From Triatoma infestans (lineage: Eukaryota > Arthropoda > Insecta > Hemiptera > Reduviidae), in the NCBI GenBank assembly GCA_011037195.1, contig JAAEAF010002682.1:57896-121895 (forward strand): DNA of 64,000 bases. The letters are read 5' to 3'. The notes under the pieces were generated by a model that was not told the origin of the DNA, made no database searches, and saw only the letters and a program-made list of their open reading frames with translations. The translations under genes were made by a program, and so were the position numbers. Below, in pieces: positions 10,601 through 23,365 of the stretch (within the stretch, counting starts at the first letter, position 1; every line of letters starts with the position of its first letter).

Positions 10601-13241
10601 ATCTAAATCAAGGTCCAAAAAACCAATTTGTATTTCAAACTGAATTTATGTACGGATTTCTTTTTTAAAAAAAAGTTGACACGATCTCAATACTTACTGA
10701 AGATTGTTAAAACATTCATTTTTATAGAAATAAATTTGAATTACAGCTTTCAGTTTACAGTTTCATTAATTTAAACACATGAACCAGTGCAACAATAATT
10801 TATTTATTTACAATGATGAATACAATCTCAATTTGTTTGTTTGTTTTGTTTTCAGCTTAATACATAATAATCATATATTACAATTGAAAAATAATTGTAA
10901 ATATTTTTAAAAAACACCATACGATATCCAGTTACAAAATGAAACAAACTACTTTCGTCTATCTGTTCCTAATAAGATTTCATTATCGGGTTTTTATAGA
11001 TTAATTATCTATCATTTTGGTAATTTTCTATTTTAATTTTTTTGATATGGTTGTGTTCTGCTATTTGAGCTCGAAAAAAACAAATTCTAGGCACAGAAAT
11101 TTCTCAAAAAATTCTTTTATAATTTTGAAAAACAAAAACGAAGTCATTTCACTAAGCCCTCTTGTAAATTCGAATAGTATTTTTTGTACAATATGACTAT
11201 ATCTCAGATCTATAAGTTTTAGTTAAATAATTCCTAATTTTTTTTTCTAAAAAATAATCAATTAGATACCCAAAGACCGACATTTTCTTGAAAAATAAAA
11301 TTACAGACTCAACTATGTACATATTTTTTTTCCAAGGCAACTGGAGAAATTTCTAGTGAGTTTTAATCTATAAGATCTTAGAAATTGTAAGCTCTTCTTG
11401 TATAAATAACTTATTAAAGATAAAAAAATGAATTATGTCCAGATTAATTAACATTTCTATGATGTTTCTTTTTCTAACAAAAAAAAAAAGAAAAACTAAA
11501 TTTTCTTTATAGAAAAAGTTTTTTATCACAGATATTCAAAAAGGCTATTGAAGTTGCTAAATAATTTTTTTTTTTGTCCACTACTAGTTAATTTCTAGTT
11601 TCTCGTTTGCCCCGAATATCTAAAACAAAAATAGAATGGCACATAGAAATGCATTTTCTTTTTTCGTTTCTTTGTTAATTTTATGGTTTGTATTTTATTT
11701 TGTTTATAAATTTAAATTTTTAGCGCTGTAGAATAATTTTTTAATTAGTTTTACATATTAAAACATTTTAGATTATTTATATTTTCTTGTTTAGCTTTTA
11801 ATTCAATTTTACTTAATGCTGACAAGGTTTTTTTTACTTGAGAAAGATGAGGCAATCATGGTTTTATATACCCAGTCATAAATTCACTTAAAGAAAGTTA
11901 TTTAGGTCCTAATAGAGTAAGAATTAAAAAGAATGTTTTACCCTTTCTTCAATTAGAGAAACGGATTTAAGTATTCAAAAATTTCATACGATTATCTTTA
12001 AAAAACTGAGACTGACAACCCTTATCACACAGAACAGCTGATAATATCCTTAAAAAACAACTAAAGCATTATTAGAAAGCCATTAAAACTCGTATCAGTG
12101 TAACCAACTTTATCATTCCAAAATGTTATACAAAAAAACATTTTCAATTTATTGGAATAGAATAATCAATTGACAAGAGATTTTTGTTTCTGATTGGTCC
12201 AATAAATAAAATTTTTTTATATTTCTTGTTTTTAGATCAGTACTAAATGTAAACTATTCCATTGACTGGGGGGGGGGATATTTTTTTTTTTTTTTTTTAC
12301 AGAAAATAGCCATTGTTATGAAGGTTTATAAAATTCATTTTAGATTTATTAATTAAATAAGCAATCAAAGAATGAAGATGATTTGAAAACTTTCAAGATC
12401 TTTCAAATTCTTGTTTTAAATATCAATAAATAAATTGAATTTGTGATTCAATTAAAAAAAGAAAATAAAATTTGCAAATTTATCTTTATTAATAAAAAAT
12501 ATACTTGGTTTAATACAAAATAAGAAGAAATAGTTAAATAAAGTTAAATTGGAATCTTCAATAAATATTTTTAGTAAAATTTATGTCTTTTTTATTTTTA
12601 TTTTTGAATTTGTCTTCTTTACTATTAAAAATAAATTTTATACGATTTAAAGCAACTATTTTTATGTGCTTTAATTATAATGGAAAAAAATAAAATAAAA
12701 TTTATTCAGATTGTGCGCTTTTATCTTGTAAATAATTTTTTAACAATATTTCCTCTAAATCACTACTTTTCTTTCTTTTGTTTTTAATTAATAACTTATC
12801 AATTTACAATAAGATTATTTTACATTTCTGGCGTACAAATATAAATTACAAGTTACTTTATTGAGTATATAATAAATATATGAGATATATTTATATTTAA
12901 GGTGCAAATATAACATTGATTATTAGTAAATGCTTATAAATGGATAAACAATGTTTGTTTTTTTCTTTAAATATTTTCATACATATATAATGTAAATTTT
13001 CTTTTCAATTAGTATATATTTTTGTTTATAAATTTATGATTACTAAATATTTTAATGACTTAATTAGAAATATGTATAACACATCTCAAAGTGTTACTTT
13101 TTCTCAGAAAAGTTTTCATGTGTCATCATATTTTCAAAAAACAAATGGTTTTTATCAGCCTTAAAGCTGTGCGTAAAAAACACCTTGTTATTTTTTTTTT
13201 TTTTTAATAAAAAGTATTTTAAAAAAAAATTATTAACATAT
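7681..13241. other. AT-rich stretch, no gene recognised
   Basis: Long AT-rich sequence with homopolymer runs. ORFs are short and compositionally biased. Part of the right end could be 3' untranslated sequence of gene A, which is read leftward into this region; I cannot place its polyadenylation site. Confidence 0.5.
9517..9552. repeat. (TG)n microsatellite
   Basis: An almost pure TG dinucleotide tract of about 36 bases with one interruption. A threonine-histidine 'protein' on the opposite strand is an artefact of this repeat. Confidence 0.9.
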
Positions 13242-16200
13242 TTAAGTAGGTCTCTTTTCTTTAGCAACTTGTTCATCATGCAATTTAACTTCTGTTTGTG
13301 TAGTTGTCGTAGTATTTATATCATTATTTGTTGACATATTCGTTTTGGCTTGTATGATTGAGTCCCTTTTTGCGTGTACAACACTATCCCGTCTAACTGA
13401 TGAATGATGTCCCGCCTCTAATGCTAAATCATGCCTCTGTTTCCACGGTAATAAACAGCATCTTACTATTGCCAATACAACGCCAAGCACCAATAGAAAA
13501 GCTCCACTTCCTAATAGGACATACCTGTAATCATAATTACAAATAAAAATAACAAATAATCATGAAAATAATCATAGTTACAATTGTATCAATCTTTCGA
13601 TATTCAACCACAAAAAAAAATTAACAATAAATACAATTGATAACGATGATCCGTTGTTACTGATAAACGACACAACAAAATAACAATAAGCTAGCCATAG
13701 TCTTAGCTGCTGTGATACAGTAGGTTCCATGGCCCATCAATGTTCATCCCGCAACTATAATGGACTACTAAAGAATTTTCTAGTCAACAGAAAACAACAT
13801 TTTCTAGTTAACTGCTGGTTCAGAGGTTAGAGCTGGTACAAGCAGACCCCGATGTCGAAAGATTCCTCAGCGTAACTCAACGCCCAGGTATAACTCCAAT
13901 TCGCCAGGCGCTCACAATGGAAGAGGATTTGGAGTGATGCTTTAGTTAATTAACATCTTCAATGATCACTTTGGTTAGCACCAGAAGGGACACAATACCC
14001 CACAGCCAAGATTAAAGAGGCTGCCATGAATTTTTGCGAATATCTCTTAATAAACATCTTCGCTTGACTTTGGCCAGTGAATTCCGCTGCCAGACTTAGT
14101 GGTTTATTGCGTCTAGGCCATAAAAATTTCAATAGAACTTTCTCTGGAGCCTGATCATCCTGCTTTTTCACTCTCCTCACACTGTTAGTCTTGGAAACAA
14201 CTTATGTTGCACATTTTAACAACGTATGTTCACGACTCCACTACATCTATTCCCAACATGATATTTCTGGGGGAAAATAAGACACTAACCTTTCTCTACT
14301 AATCTTAGAAAGTTGGAGAAGGGAGGCATTGTGAGATAATATAAACCGAATAAAAAGAAGAGGTTCCTAATAGAGAGTCTTCAATCGGTTATTAACAAAT
14401 TAACAAGTCTTCAGCCAGCTTACAGTAAATCTGTTCACACTACCCCAATGTCTTAACGACTTATGATACTAACTCTTTATTTACTATAAATTCTTTTCAA
14501 TAGTATTTTTATAAGTTATCATTATACCAGTAATTCAAGAATGCACTTTCTTTCTCTCGCTTCCGCCCAATTCCATTACATCTTGGTAGCCAAGATAAAA
14601 TGGACTTGTTGTCTATCTAGATGAGAGATTGAATACAATCCTATTTAGTCTTTGTTAAGACGATCTGGCCAACAGTGCAAATGACAATCATCCTGTTCCA
14701 CCCCTGAAGGCGCTGTCTTACTTTCAAAGTAGTTTAGCACAATATTTGATAGCCACTACCTCCGCTTTGTGGCTTGCTTGCTTTTAAGTCTATTCAAATG
14801 TGAATTTCAATTATATGATTGACGCCATTCTCGTCATGGTGGAAAGCCAGAATTAAGTTTTTTTAGTTTGGGTGCCATCGGGTGTCCAGATTGGAAGGAC
14901 AACTTAGCGGTAGATCAATAGCATAAACTAAAAAATTAGTGTTTTTCACAAACATTTCCGGTCATATCTTTCGTACACATATTTATTTAATTAATTTATT
15001 TTTTTAACTAACTTGCGCAAAATGCAAAAAAATATTAAAATAAGTCAGAAATTATAATTGTGTAACTGGTCCCACATCACGCAAATATATATCCTACGCT
15101 ATTAGGCACGTAATATATACTTTAAAATTACTTCAAAATGCTAAGCTAGGCCAACCGAACACGCAAAATGATATAATACAACTATTTAGATTTCAGAAAA
15201 AGAAACCATATAATTTTTTTAATTTACTAAAATTCATTATATCACTTCACATCCAATAGCAATATATCAATAATAATACATACTATATGTGTAGTTTTAC
15301 GAATTGAAAAACTTAGAAAATGATAAAAGAAAAACATGTTAAAAGAACATGTAAGGAATATAATGAAGTTTACTATATTTAGCAGCTCGCTGACCTGTAA
15401 TTTAATCTCAATCTTCAAAAAAGAAATTATAAAGTATTAAACATTTTATAATGATAACAGAAATTTTCCTCTGGCCAGCAATTATAAAATTCCGTCCTAT
15501 TCTTTGTCATTCAAATAAATGAAAAACTAACTTTTACTATTATTTAGATTGGGGGGTCTTACAATAAACTAATAAGACATTTTCAAGGAAAGCGTGACGT
15601 CCTAGTTATTCCCAGAACGCCCTAACATAAATGCTCACAGTTTTCAAACAAACGTGATTGATTGTTTTGTTACTATAATAAGTTTAAAAAAAACTCATTG
15701 ATATTTATTGAAAAAACCGCAGAATACTGAAAAAGAAAAAACATGAGAAAGATCAGTTAAGTGGCACTTCCGATTAACGTTTTTCTTCAAATTTTTGTAA
15801 CATATTTGAATGGAGTCTGATGTCACTTCGACCCCAGCAATCGTCTAAAATTAGTGTTATTTTTAAACTATTCACACACACATGCAAGAAAGAGAGAAGA
15901 GAGAGAGAGAGAGAGAGAGACCAACTTCTAAAAAAACCACTTTTTTGGAATCAAAGCAACTCAAAACGTGTATTTCAGATGAATTTCCAAATTCAAAAAT
16001 TTGACCAGAACACAATACAATCATATAGGAGAAAATAAAAATGGGCCGCATTATTCAGTAAATGGTTAGTCCGCAATACTCGGTACAATATCTTGGATTT
16101 TATCCGTCATAGATTGCTTCTTCTTATTAATTCTCACTAGTTTCTAATTTGCATCCACTGTCAGAATTTGGTTTTGTGTAGAGAGTTAACAACCATTTTT

Positions 16201-19200
16201 TGTTTTTGTTTGGAGGGGCCCGATGCACTGCGACCTTCACGATCTATTGTGCTATGCCCCTTGAGTGCCGTAGGCTGCCCACAGCATCCCAAACAGATGG
16301 CCTAGGCGAACACCGTCTACAACTCCTCTATCAGGTTAAGATCCCTAAGGAATCCTAATAATCTGGCGGGCTTTAGGGAGGGTATATCCTCCTCCTCCCT
16401 AGGATCCTCTCCTCCTCCTCCTGGTAACTATCCAGGTTCTTAAATCTTCTCTGAGTGGCAGCCTCGCAGTCCTTTATGACATCCACTTTACAAAATTTCG
16501 AATCAGTGTGATGTGCGACAGAAACTTTGGAACATGGAAGTCAACTCTCTACACTAACTTCATGAAAAAATATTTTTCATTGAGTTATAATGTTCTCTCA
16601 CAAGTGCATCCTCACTAAAAATACATGTTATTCGTGTGCAGAGACCTCAAGCTATTTATCGTGAATAATGTCCCTTCTCGTCAGGTGTAGGATCGATGGT
16701 TCAAAACATCCATGTTTTGTAAACAACCGCAACGGCCTTCCTCAGGCCAGCTAAATCAGAGCATCACATACACAAACTAGTGGATCATCAAATTCTTGCC
16801 CAGGATTTCACTTGATGTAAATGCAATGCTGAAAATGTGTCTTGAATAGAGGACACCTTCTTTCTCCATTCGCATGGAAATTAAAATTATTACTATAAAT
16901 AGCAAGTTAGTTTACAAGATGAATTCCTAGCTCTCTTTTCGTCTATGAAGAAGCACCATGCCATAGGACAAGGCTAAATCCTAAATCCGTCTGGGCTCAT
17001 GTAGCTATCAAAAAGAAGACCAATAACAATCTGGATCAAAATCAAAAATTCTGATCCAAACCCGGTCCACCTAAGATTCACAGTAATCTGAACAAATCGG
17101 ATACAAAACCTTAAAGAGAAAATGCGCAAGCTCTTCCACTGACATCCTGGTCCGACTAAAAATACTGAGAAACTAATCTCTTTACAACATTTAATTTCTT
17201 ATAAAAATATATGGATGGCTCTTCCTCCGTCTCAAAAATTCTCTAAAAACGTTCATTATGTAGAGATTTTTACTTAAACCACAATACCTAGTAAGGATCC
17301 TACCAGATGCCTAACCGAAGTCACACTGCAATATCTCACGAGGCTGCCGAAAACCACTGAGATGATTGCTGCGAAGTTGTCCATACCTAGAAGGTAGACA
17401 GAGTGTCGGAAGATACATTAGCTGAACATATTAAAGGGAGAAAGAGGAGCATAATTTGACCAACTATCCTCCTCATTTTCTGAAATTCCCATATGATCTG
17501 GAATTCACCTGGATGAATATTCTTGGAAGAATACAGCTATTCAGTCTTGCTTCTAGCACCAATATGGTGGTGAAGACAAAGAATTTTAAACCTGACACTA
17601 CAAAGCCTGACTATCCGAACAGATAAAACTCCTTTTAAATTTGAGCTGGTCTGTAATCTGAAATACAACCGAAGGTGGCATAAGCCTTAGCATGGAAAAC
17701 AATGAGAGACCTCAAAATTGAGCGCAGCTCTAGACATTCTTCTATGTAACACCTGAGGTAATGGAAGGGATTAGCTCATTGGTAGCGCGCTGGACACCCA
17801 CGCGAAGGTCCCTGGTTCGAGTCAGCAATGCTGCCCTAAATTTTCTCTTCCTAGGAGCCAGTGCAGTTCTCTTCCTATCAATGGACTGCCCATGACAACA
17901 CTGCGTTGTCTGTAGCTAAAGAACACTGCCCGCAAGCCGGCAGAGCACTGAGAATGTCCTGGGGACACAGTAGATCTTTCAGTCACATACCCTAACAAAA
18001 ATCTAATCTAATCTTCCAGCACACAAAAGGACTCGACATTATCCAGTCTTCCCTAGAAGATAGCAAATAAGGTAAAAATTGTATCTACTCAAGTTATAAA
18101 TGGTCAAATAGTACTCTAATTATTCGCGCTGCTTTCTTAAAAATAGGATGCTTTGATTGCTAAAGTTTTCGCTTACAATAAATATTTTTTGAGCCACCGA
18201 ATGTGGCAATTGTTTGATCGTTGTTGTTGTTGTTTTATTACGGAATATAATTAAGAACAATAAAATATCAAAATTGTGGTTAATTAACAGACTATCAGAA
18301 AATGGTAGATGATCTTACCTGTGCTGTGAAGCATCAGCACCTGGTTTCAGTTGCACCAAACCAACAATCAATAAAACTGCACCCAACAATAATGATACCA
18401 CGACTACATGCAACACAGACACCTGTAATTTGTAAACAATACAATATTAAACAAAATTTAAATTAGTTAACAGCAATATTTAAATTTTAAGAAATTTCAC
18501 ATATCTTTATTTAAAGACATAAATGTAATGCATATATATATATATATATTTTATTTTACCAACTTTCCTTTTTCAACTGATCATTAAAATTTCTCTCTAA
18601 TTCTGAAGTAAAACCTGGTTGTAAAGTATGTTTTCTAACATAAAGTAATATTACAATTTCACATAACATAAGACAGGTGTTTGTTACCCTCGCCATTATA
18701 CAATAATAATGTTTCGTTTTTATGACCTATTTAATGTGTGGGAAATCCAATTTGGGAGCAAGGTAGTAATAAGTACTATCCCATAAAATAATTTTCTTGA
18801 TTCCTTAGTAAGGCCATAATTTATTAAATTTCATTTCTTTTTTTATGAATTCCTATAGGAGATAAAATGTTTGGCTATTAATAACTCTTTAATCAGATAA
18901 TATACAAATTTATTCTTATAAAGTACAAATATATCAGAGGTAAGCTTACCGTTATTGTATATAGTTTTATATATATATATTACGATAATTTATCTTCTAT
19001 GGCCGTAGATTTATTTATCTTACCTATGCCGCTCTTTATTTGAAAAGACTGCAACCGTAGTTTAACACCTCACTGAGTAATAATATCTTGTTGCCGAGAT
19101 CACTTCACCTGAACTGGTACCACAAAACAAAATGTTGTACACGGCAAAACGAAATATAGAATACTCCTCTAATGAACGAAAGCTTAGACTAATTCTTTCT

Positions 19201-21839
19201 TTTCCATCAAATCTTTTTCTACATTTCTAGTTCAATAATCTTACCTCGCCAATTTTTCAATTTAAGCAGCTTGCTCTATCTGTTGAGTAAACTCGGTACT
19301 TCATCGTGCTTCTTTATAATACAACGTTATAGTTACACTAGTCATTTATATTTACAATAATAATGTTCCATTTTTATGCATACACTATGTTTCAACAGGA
19401 AGCAAAACTATTACATTATTAAAATTATTACAGGAAACAAAATATCCGGTATCATGTCAAAATCCAATTATTTGACCATTTTGTTTTGCTAATTATTAAG
19501 TAATTTTTCATTTCAACAAATGTTTTTGTTTATAAAAATAGAAAAGTTGTAATAATGTAAATAATATATATAACAAAAACATTTACAAAACTTTACATAT
19601 TTGTTAATACAAAATTACATTAGAGGTTTATGGTACTAATGTCTGTTGTAATTAAAATATGAAATCAGGCAACAATTTTGTCACTTTCACTTTTATTCCA
19701 TCTAAGAGAAAAGTACGGTAGGTAGGTAGTGCCAAATTTTCGAATCGAAAGTGAGTATTCACCGAAAATAGATAGGTAGGTACTTTAAGTCTTGAATCTT
19801 CTGAGTAAAAGAAAATATGGAGGAAAAAGTCACACACCACTTGATCTTACTGGCTGCTCATAAAATGACAAATTTTCTTTACTGTTCAAATTTTATGCTG
19901 TTTTTCTAAAATGGGCAAGCACTCAGGTAGGTAGAATGGAGATGATAATTAAAATGTAGTGAAGAAATCAACCTCACATAACATTTGAAATTTATTCACA
20001 TTTATTTGCAACATTTTTCCAGGAAAAATTTGCTTTATGGAGGGATTTGGGAGAGAACAAACTTAAGCATCCCTCTAAAGTACTACTTCAGTAAAGTATA
20101 CAGTTCTACCAACTATATAATACTCAAATCTCTCAAAAGTTTTTGAGTTTTTGGGCATTTTTTTCCTAGAACAGAACCAACGATTTTCTTTTAACTTATA
20201 AACTGCATAAAAAGTGATTTTAGGGGGGATCGTTGGGACTGAGATATTAGGTTTAGTTCAACTAATGGCACAACTAATAATTTTAGGCTAAAAGGTGGGT
20301 GCGGCCGCAGGGCGGTGGCCTAAATACATCTGCGCGGGGCCTGTTGAAAATTAATAAATAATTAAACCATTATAAACGTCACCCAAAGGATACGAACGTA
20401 CTTTGATATAGCTTGCAGACAATGTACCGATTTTAGAACATAAGTGTAGATTAATGCGACAGTCCCCTTATAGTAAAAAAAAAAAATGCTTACCTTCCCA
20501 CACACATATAATTCCGGTGGAAAATGATGCGAAGCCGGTGGACTTTGCAATGGACTAGGTGTTGCTGATCTACTGTGTGGCGACTGTAGATACAATAGGC
20601 TTGGTCGTTTATTCCTTTTCTCTTGTCTTCGACGTTCATGCCGTACGGCAACCGCTGGCATTGCTCCTATCATGGCCGCCTCGTCTATAAAATGAAATCA
20701 AAGAAAGCTGAATATTTGTTTATTGAATACTAAATAGCTATGTTTTTTAACTATAGATATGAAGGAATCTTAGCTTAAACTTAGCTCAATTACAGTTGAC
20801 AATTTAACATTTTGTGAAAAAAAAAATGTTTTAACATCAATATGTTAAATATTGTTTTCCAAGTTTTGACCAAAACTCAAACCACATTTCTAGTCTTAAA
20901 AATGGCAAATGTACTAAAACCATAGTCGCATGTTTTCTAATTGAATTTCTTTAGTTACCTCTATTTTCCCGAACAATTTTCCAGTTCTTTTTTCTAATTT
21001 ATTTATTTTATTGTTATTTATTTATTTATATATACGGGCAGAGCCCAATAACTAAACAATTACAAATTTAGGTATAAAATATTAATCACACAATTATTGC
21101 CCAACTTATAATAACTACAGTAATAAGTAATAATAATAAAATATATATCAAAAATGTTCAAAATACTATATAAGAAAATAAAAACTTGATAAAACTATGT
21201 ATGTACAAGAATATAATATAATACATAAAACTGCCAAAAATATTTATTTCAAATAAATAGAACGAACTATAAATTTATTTATGGTGAACATTCACTTCTT
21301 ATTATGCGACCATGGCTATGAAGGAGAAATGCGAAGAAGAGCAGACTTAATGATATGAGAGGAAGAATGAAAAATGTCAAGATAAGGGAACTGTTGAATG
21401 ATATTATTGACAATTCTACTGAGTCGATTAAGACCAGAATGTAGGAGATAATTATCAACATTAAGAAGATAATTATTATCAACATTAAGATGCCGTGTTT
21501 TTTATTGTATTAGAATATAAAGAAATTTATTAGTAGATTTTGGATTTAGGTTATTTACAAGATTACATTATTTATATCCAAGTATTTTTAATTGCAAGTT
21601 GTTTATGTGGAATACTTTTAGGTTAATTTATTGCAAAGCTATATATTATGTTTTTGTAGTGTATTTTTAATTTATTACTAACACTCACCTTGTTTCCGAT
21701 GCGCAGGTTTTAAATCTTCTACAAATGACGACACTGTCTCTACTAGTGAGGCATTAAATGAATATTTTTTAGATGTTGAAATATATATATTTTCCTCGCT
21801 CAAAATCAATATTATTGAAGAATCTTCATTAGTACTCAT
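13242..21839 (-). CDS. gene A: two-pass membrane protein, four coding exons
   Basis: Minus-strand coding exons at 21689-21839, 20494-20684, 18319-18422 and 13242-13524 join through GT-AG introns in phases 1, 0 and 2 to 729 bases, giving 242 residues plus TAA. The ATG at 21839 has an in-frame TAA five codons upstream and A-rich context. Residues 1-50 are polar. Residues 61-77 are strongly basic (AVAVRHERRRQEKR). Residues 85-107 are Ser/Pro-rich. Two membrane helices lie at about 116-138 and 150-174, separated by an ~11-residue loop containing KPGADASQH. The tail of about 65 residues is polar and Thr/Asn-rich. Both ends probably face the cytosol. I do not recognise the family; the layout recalls small two-pass proteins such as TMEM200, without clear identity. 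Gene B downstream looks like a paralogue. The exon structure is firm; the function is unknown. Confidence 0.85.
15720..16038 (+). mobile_element. degenerate family HT 3' part
   Basis: Recognisable HT blocks: a GGCACTTCCGATTAACG block near 15762, a CA stretch followed by a (GA)n tract near 15898-15920, ACCACTTTTTTGGAATC near 15936, and TTTGACCAGAACACAATAC near 15998. The terminal hairpin is lost. Confidence 0.5.
16065..16195. mobile_element. foldback remnant related to F3
   Basis: The order GTCCGCAATACT, TTTTATCCGTCATAG, CATCCACTGTCAGAA and GTGTAGAGAGTTAAC follows that of the left arm of F3 (7281-7407). A possible partner arm lies at about 16534-16590 (CAACTCTCTACACTAACTTC). The LINE 3' end at 16196-16515 lies between the two. 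Confidence 0.4.
16196..16515 (-). pseudogene. LINE fragment: ORF2 C-terminus and 3' UTR
   Basis: On the minus strand a peptide with EAATQRRFKNL and EEEERILGRRR leads, after a one-base shift, into LKPARLLGFLRDLNLIEEL and a stop. This is typical of the C-terminus of I/LOA-type non-LTR retrotransposon ORF2. The 3' UTR contains CACAATAGATC, then GGTCGCAGTGCAT and GGGCCCC, before an A-rich tail at 16196-16215. It is 5'-truncated and frame-shifted. The 3' end resembles those of the SINEs at 17763 and 26531. Confidence 0.6.
17763..18015 (+). mobile_element. tRNA-derived SINE, copy 1
   Basis: The head carries a pol III A-box-like TTAGCTCATTGGTAGCG (17771-17787) and B-box GGTTCGAGTC (17814-17823) at tRNA-like spacing. 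The body includes CTAGGAGCCAGTGCAG and a CACAGTAGATC 3' block. The tail is an (ATCTA)n repeat at 18000-18015. It lies in intron 3 of gene A, opposite to transcription. No clear target-site duplication. Confidence 0.75.
18423..20493 (-). other. intron 2 of gene A
   Basis: A 2.07-kb phase-0 intron, donor AAG|GTAAGC and acceptor ATTACAG|GTG. It separates the Ser/Pro-rich region from the first membrane helix. I see no element inside beyond AT-rich and (TA)n sequence. Confidence 0.8.
20685..21688 (-). other. intron 1 of gene A
   Basis: A 1.0-kb phase-1 intron, donor CAAG|GTGAGT and acceptor TTATAG|AC. It contains a probable LINE 3' terminus at about 20998-21100 and a short tandem duplication near 21439-21490 (GATAATTATCAACATTAAG units). 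Confidence 0.8.
20998..21100 (-). mobile_element. probable CR1-like LINE 3' terminus
   Basis: On the minus strand a hairpin GGGCTCTGCCC is followed by TATATATAAATAAATAAA. The same pattern, a small GGC...GCC hairpin then a (TAAA)n tail, ends the CR1-like LINE at 62460-63625. Any coding part upstream (to about 21485) is too decayed to confirm. Confidence 0.35.
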
Positions 21840-23068
21840 TTCTTTGATTACTTATTTATCGAATTAATATCCGTAAATCTGCCTGAGGGTGTCTTATGTA
21901 CTTTCCATCGAACAAATATAAAAACTGCAGCAGTATTTTTAGAAGTAAACTACGTAAACACTTTAAATTCTTACAGTAACGAATGTAGACGTTTGGTAGG
22001 CAGTAATTACGACTTTTTTAAAAAATAATTTTTGCGAGGAAGGGAACGGCTATGAGCAGTATACAGAACATCCATATTTGACCTTGAAATGGTAGTATTG
22101 GATTAATAGCCATACGATCTGTAGATATTTATATTCCCGTTAATCCCAATTATATGCTAGTCTTTCAGCCTCATGAAATTTAATTCTAGTGTTTAGAGAT
22201 CAAACTAATTCGGAACCAAGAAAAGTTTAGATGCCCCAAGTCGATCTGTTGCACTCTAAGATTTATGCATGTTATTTTAATAAAGTACTGTTAAAATAGA
22301 ACTTTAATAGTACTTCTCATGCCCCAAGATGATGTGAAGAGCACTATGATTACACTTTTGCCCAATCTATATATTGCTTTAATTTGAATAATCTATAGAA
22401 TACATTGCGAGCATAATGTTCGAATATAGAGTTGATTTGGAGAATACGGAATCTACTCAAAACTAAGTGAACCCAGTTAACACCAGCTAGATATTAGCGT
22501 ATGAGGATATGGTAAATCTGCCGCCCTATCTGTGACGAACCTGCACCATCAAAACAAAGAGAAACGTCTCCTGGGAATGGTACCTAGAATGGGATTGTGA
22601 GCTTCATCCTTGTGGTCTTACAAACAAGAAGGACAACCTATAATCTTACTAATTTATCGAATTCAGGTCGCAGGATGTGCAAAAGAAGTCTTGAAAAAGA
22701 ATTCGGATTGTTCAAATAAATAAAGAATAAAACATCTCGTCTAGGTGAAACCAAGTTGACTTTGACCATTGCCTTGAGAAGCTTAGCTTTATTATACTTC
22801 TACCAAGGTTTAAGAAGTGAAAAACTTCAGTGGAACGAAACAGTGGTGAAGAATATCTTACTGCCAACGGGTAGATGAAGGAAATCTTTAGTGTGCTTCC
22901 ACATCACATCAGGGCATGATTATCTCCAGTGATACGCATTGGTGTAATGGGGATTCCAGTGTGCCTCCCCTGTACCTGGAATGCGATGGCATCCTGCCAT
23001 CATCTGTGCAGGTATGTTCTGCTATGTCACATATTGCCACGAATAATAATAGTGGTTGGCAGAGCTGG
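21840..23068. other. upstream flank of gene A, no further gene seen
   Basis: This should contain the gene A promoter. I find no clear TATA or other dated motif, and no other exon. Confidence 0.4.
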
Positions 23069-23365
23069 AAAGCATCAGAAATATTTTCCGTGCTAGCCTG
23101 CTTCTTTTTGTGGTCATCGACCGGTTTCGGACGTCCGCCCATCATCAGACTGTTTTGATAACAGACTTACATAGGGCAAATTCAGTTTATACTAGTGTAC
23201 ACTAGTATATATAATACACATTGAAGTGTATAAACTGAATTTGCCTTGGGCAAGTCTGTGTTATCACACTGTTTTGACAAAACATTCTGATGATGGACGA
23301 ACGCCCGAAACCGGTCGATGACCACAAAAAGAAACAGGCTATCACGGAAAATATTTCTGAGAAAT
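23069..23365. mobile_element. foldback element F4 with hammerhead-like cores
   Basis: Arms of about 120 bases (23069-23195 and 23225-23360) are inverted copies around a short centre. The core CTGATGA, stem-forming segment and GAAACCGGTC is on the minus strand at 23124-23148 (stem GGGCG-GA-CGTCC) and the plus strand at 23287-23316 (stem GGACG-AA-CGCCC). CTGATGA is the canonical hammerhead sequence. Two opposing ORFs here simply mirror the inverted repeat. Confidence 0.65.

Larger units (their letters stand above)
13525..18318 (-). other. intron 3 of gene A
   Basis: A 4.8-kb intron between phase-2 coding ends (donor CAG|GTAAGA, acceptor TTACAG|GT). It splits the codon for Arg149, between the two membrane helices. 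It holds a degenerate HT fragment, a foldback remnant, a LINE 3' fragment and a SINE. The stretch 13740-14900 is less AT-rich and may be an old transposon, but I could not assign it. Confidence 0.8.

Noticed and set aside
13959..14180. 73-residue minus-strand ORF in intron 3 of gene A, possibly a transposon gene
   Set aside because: No recognisable motif; composition differs from flanks but I cannot assign a family.
22909..23158. Two opposing ORFs of about 80 residues
   Set aside because: Their ends lie in an arm of foldback F4, and neither shows splice support or known motifs.
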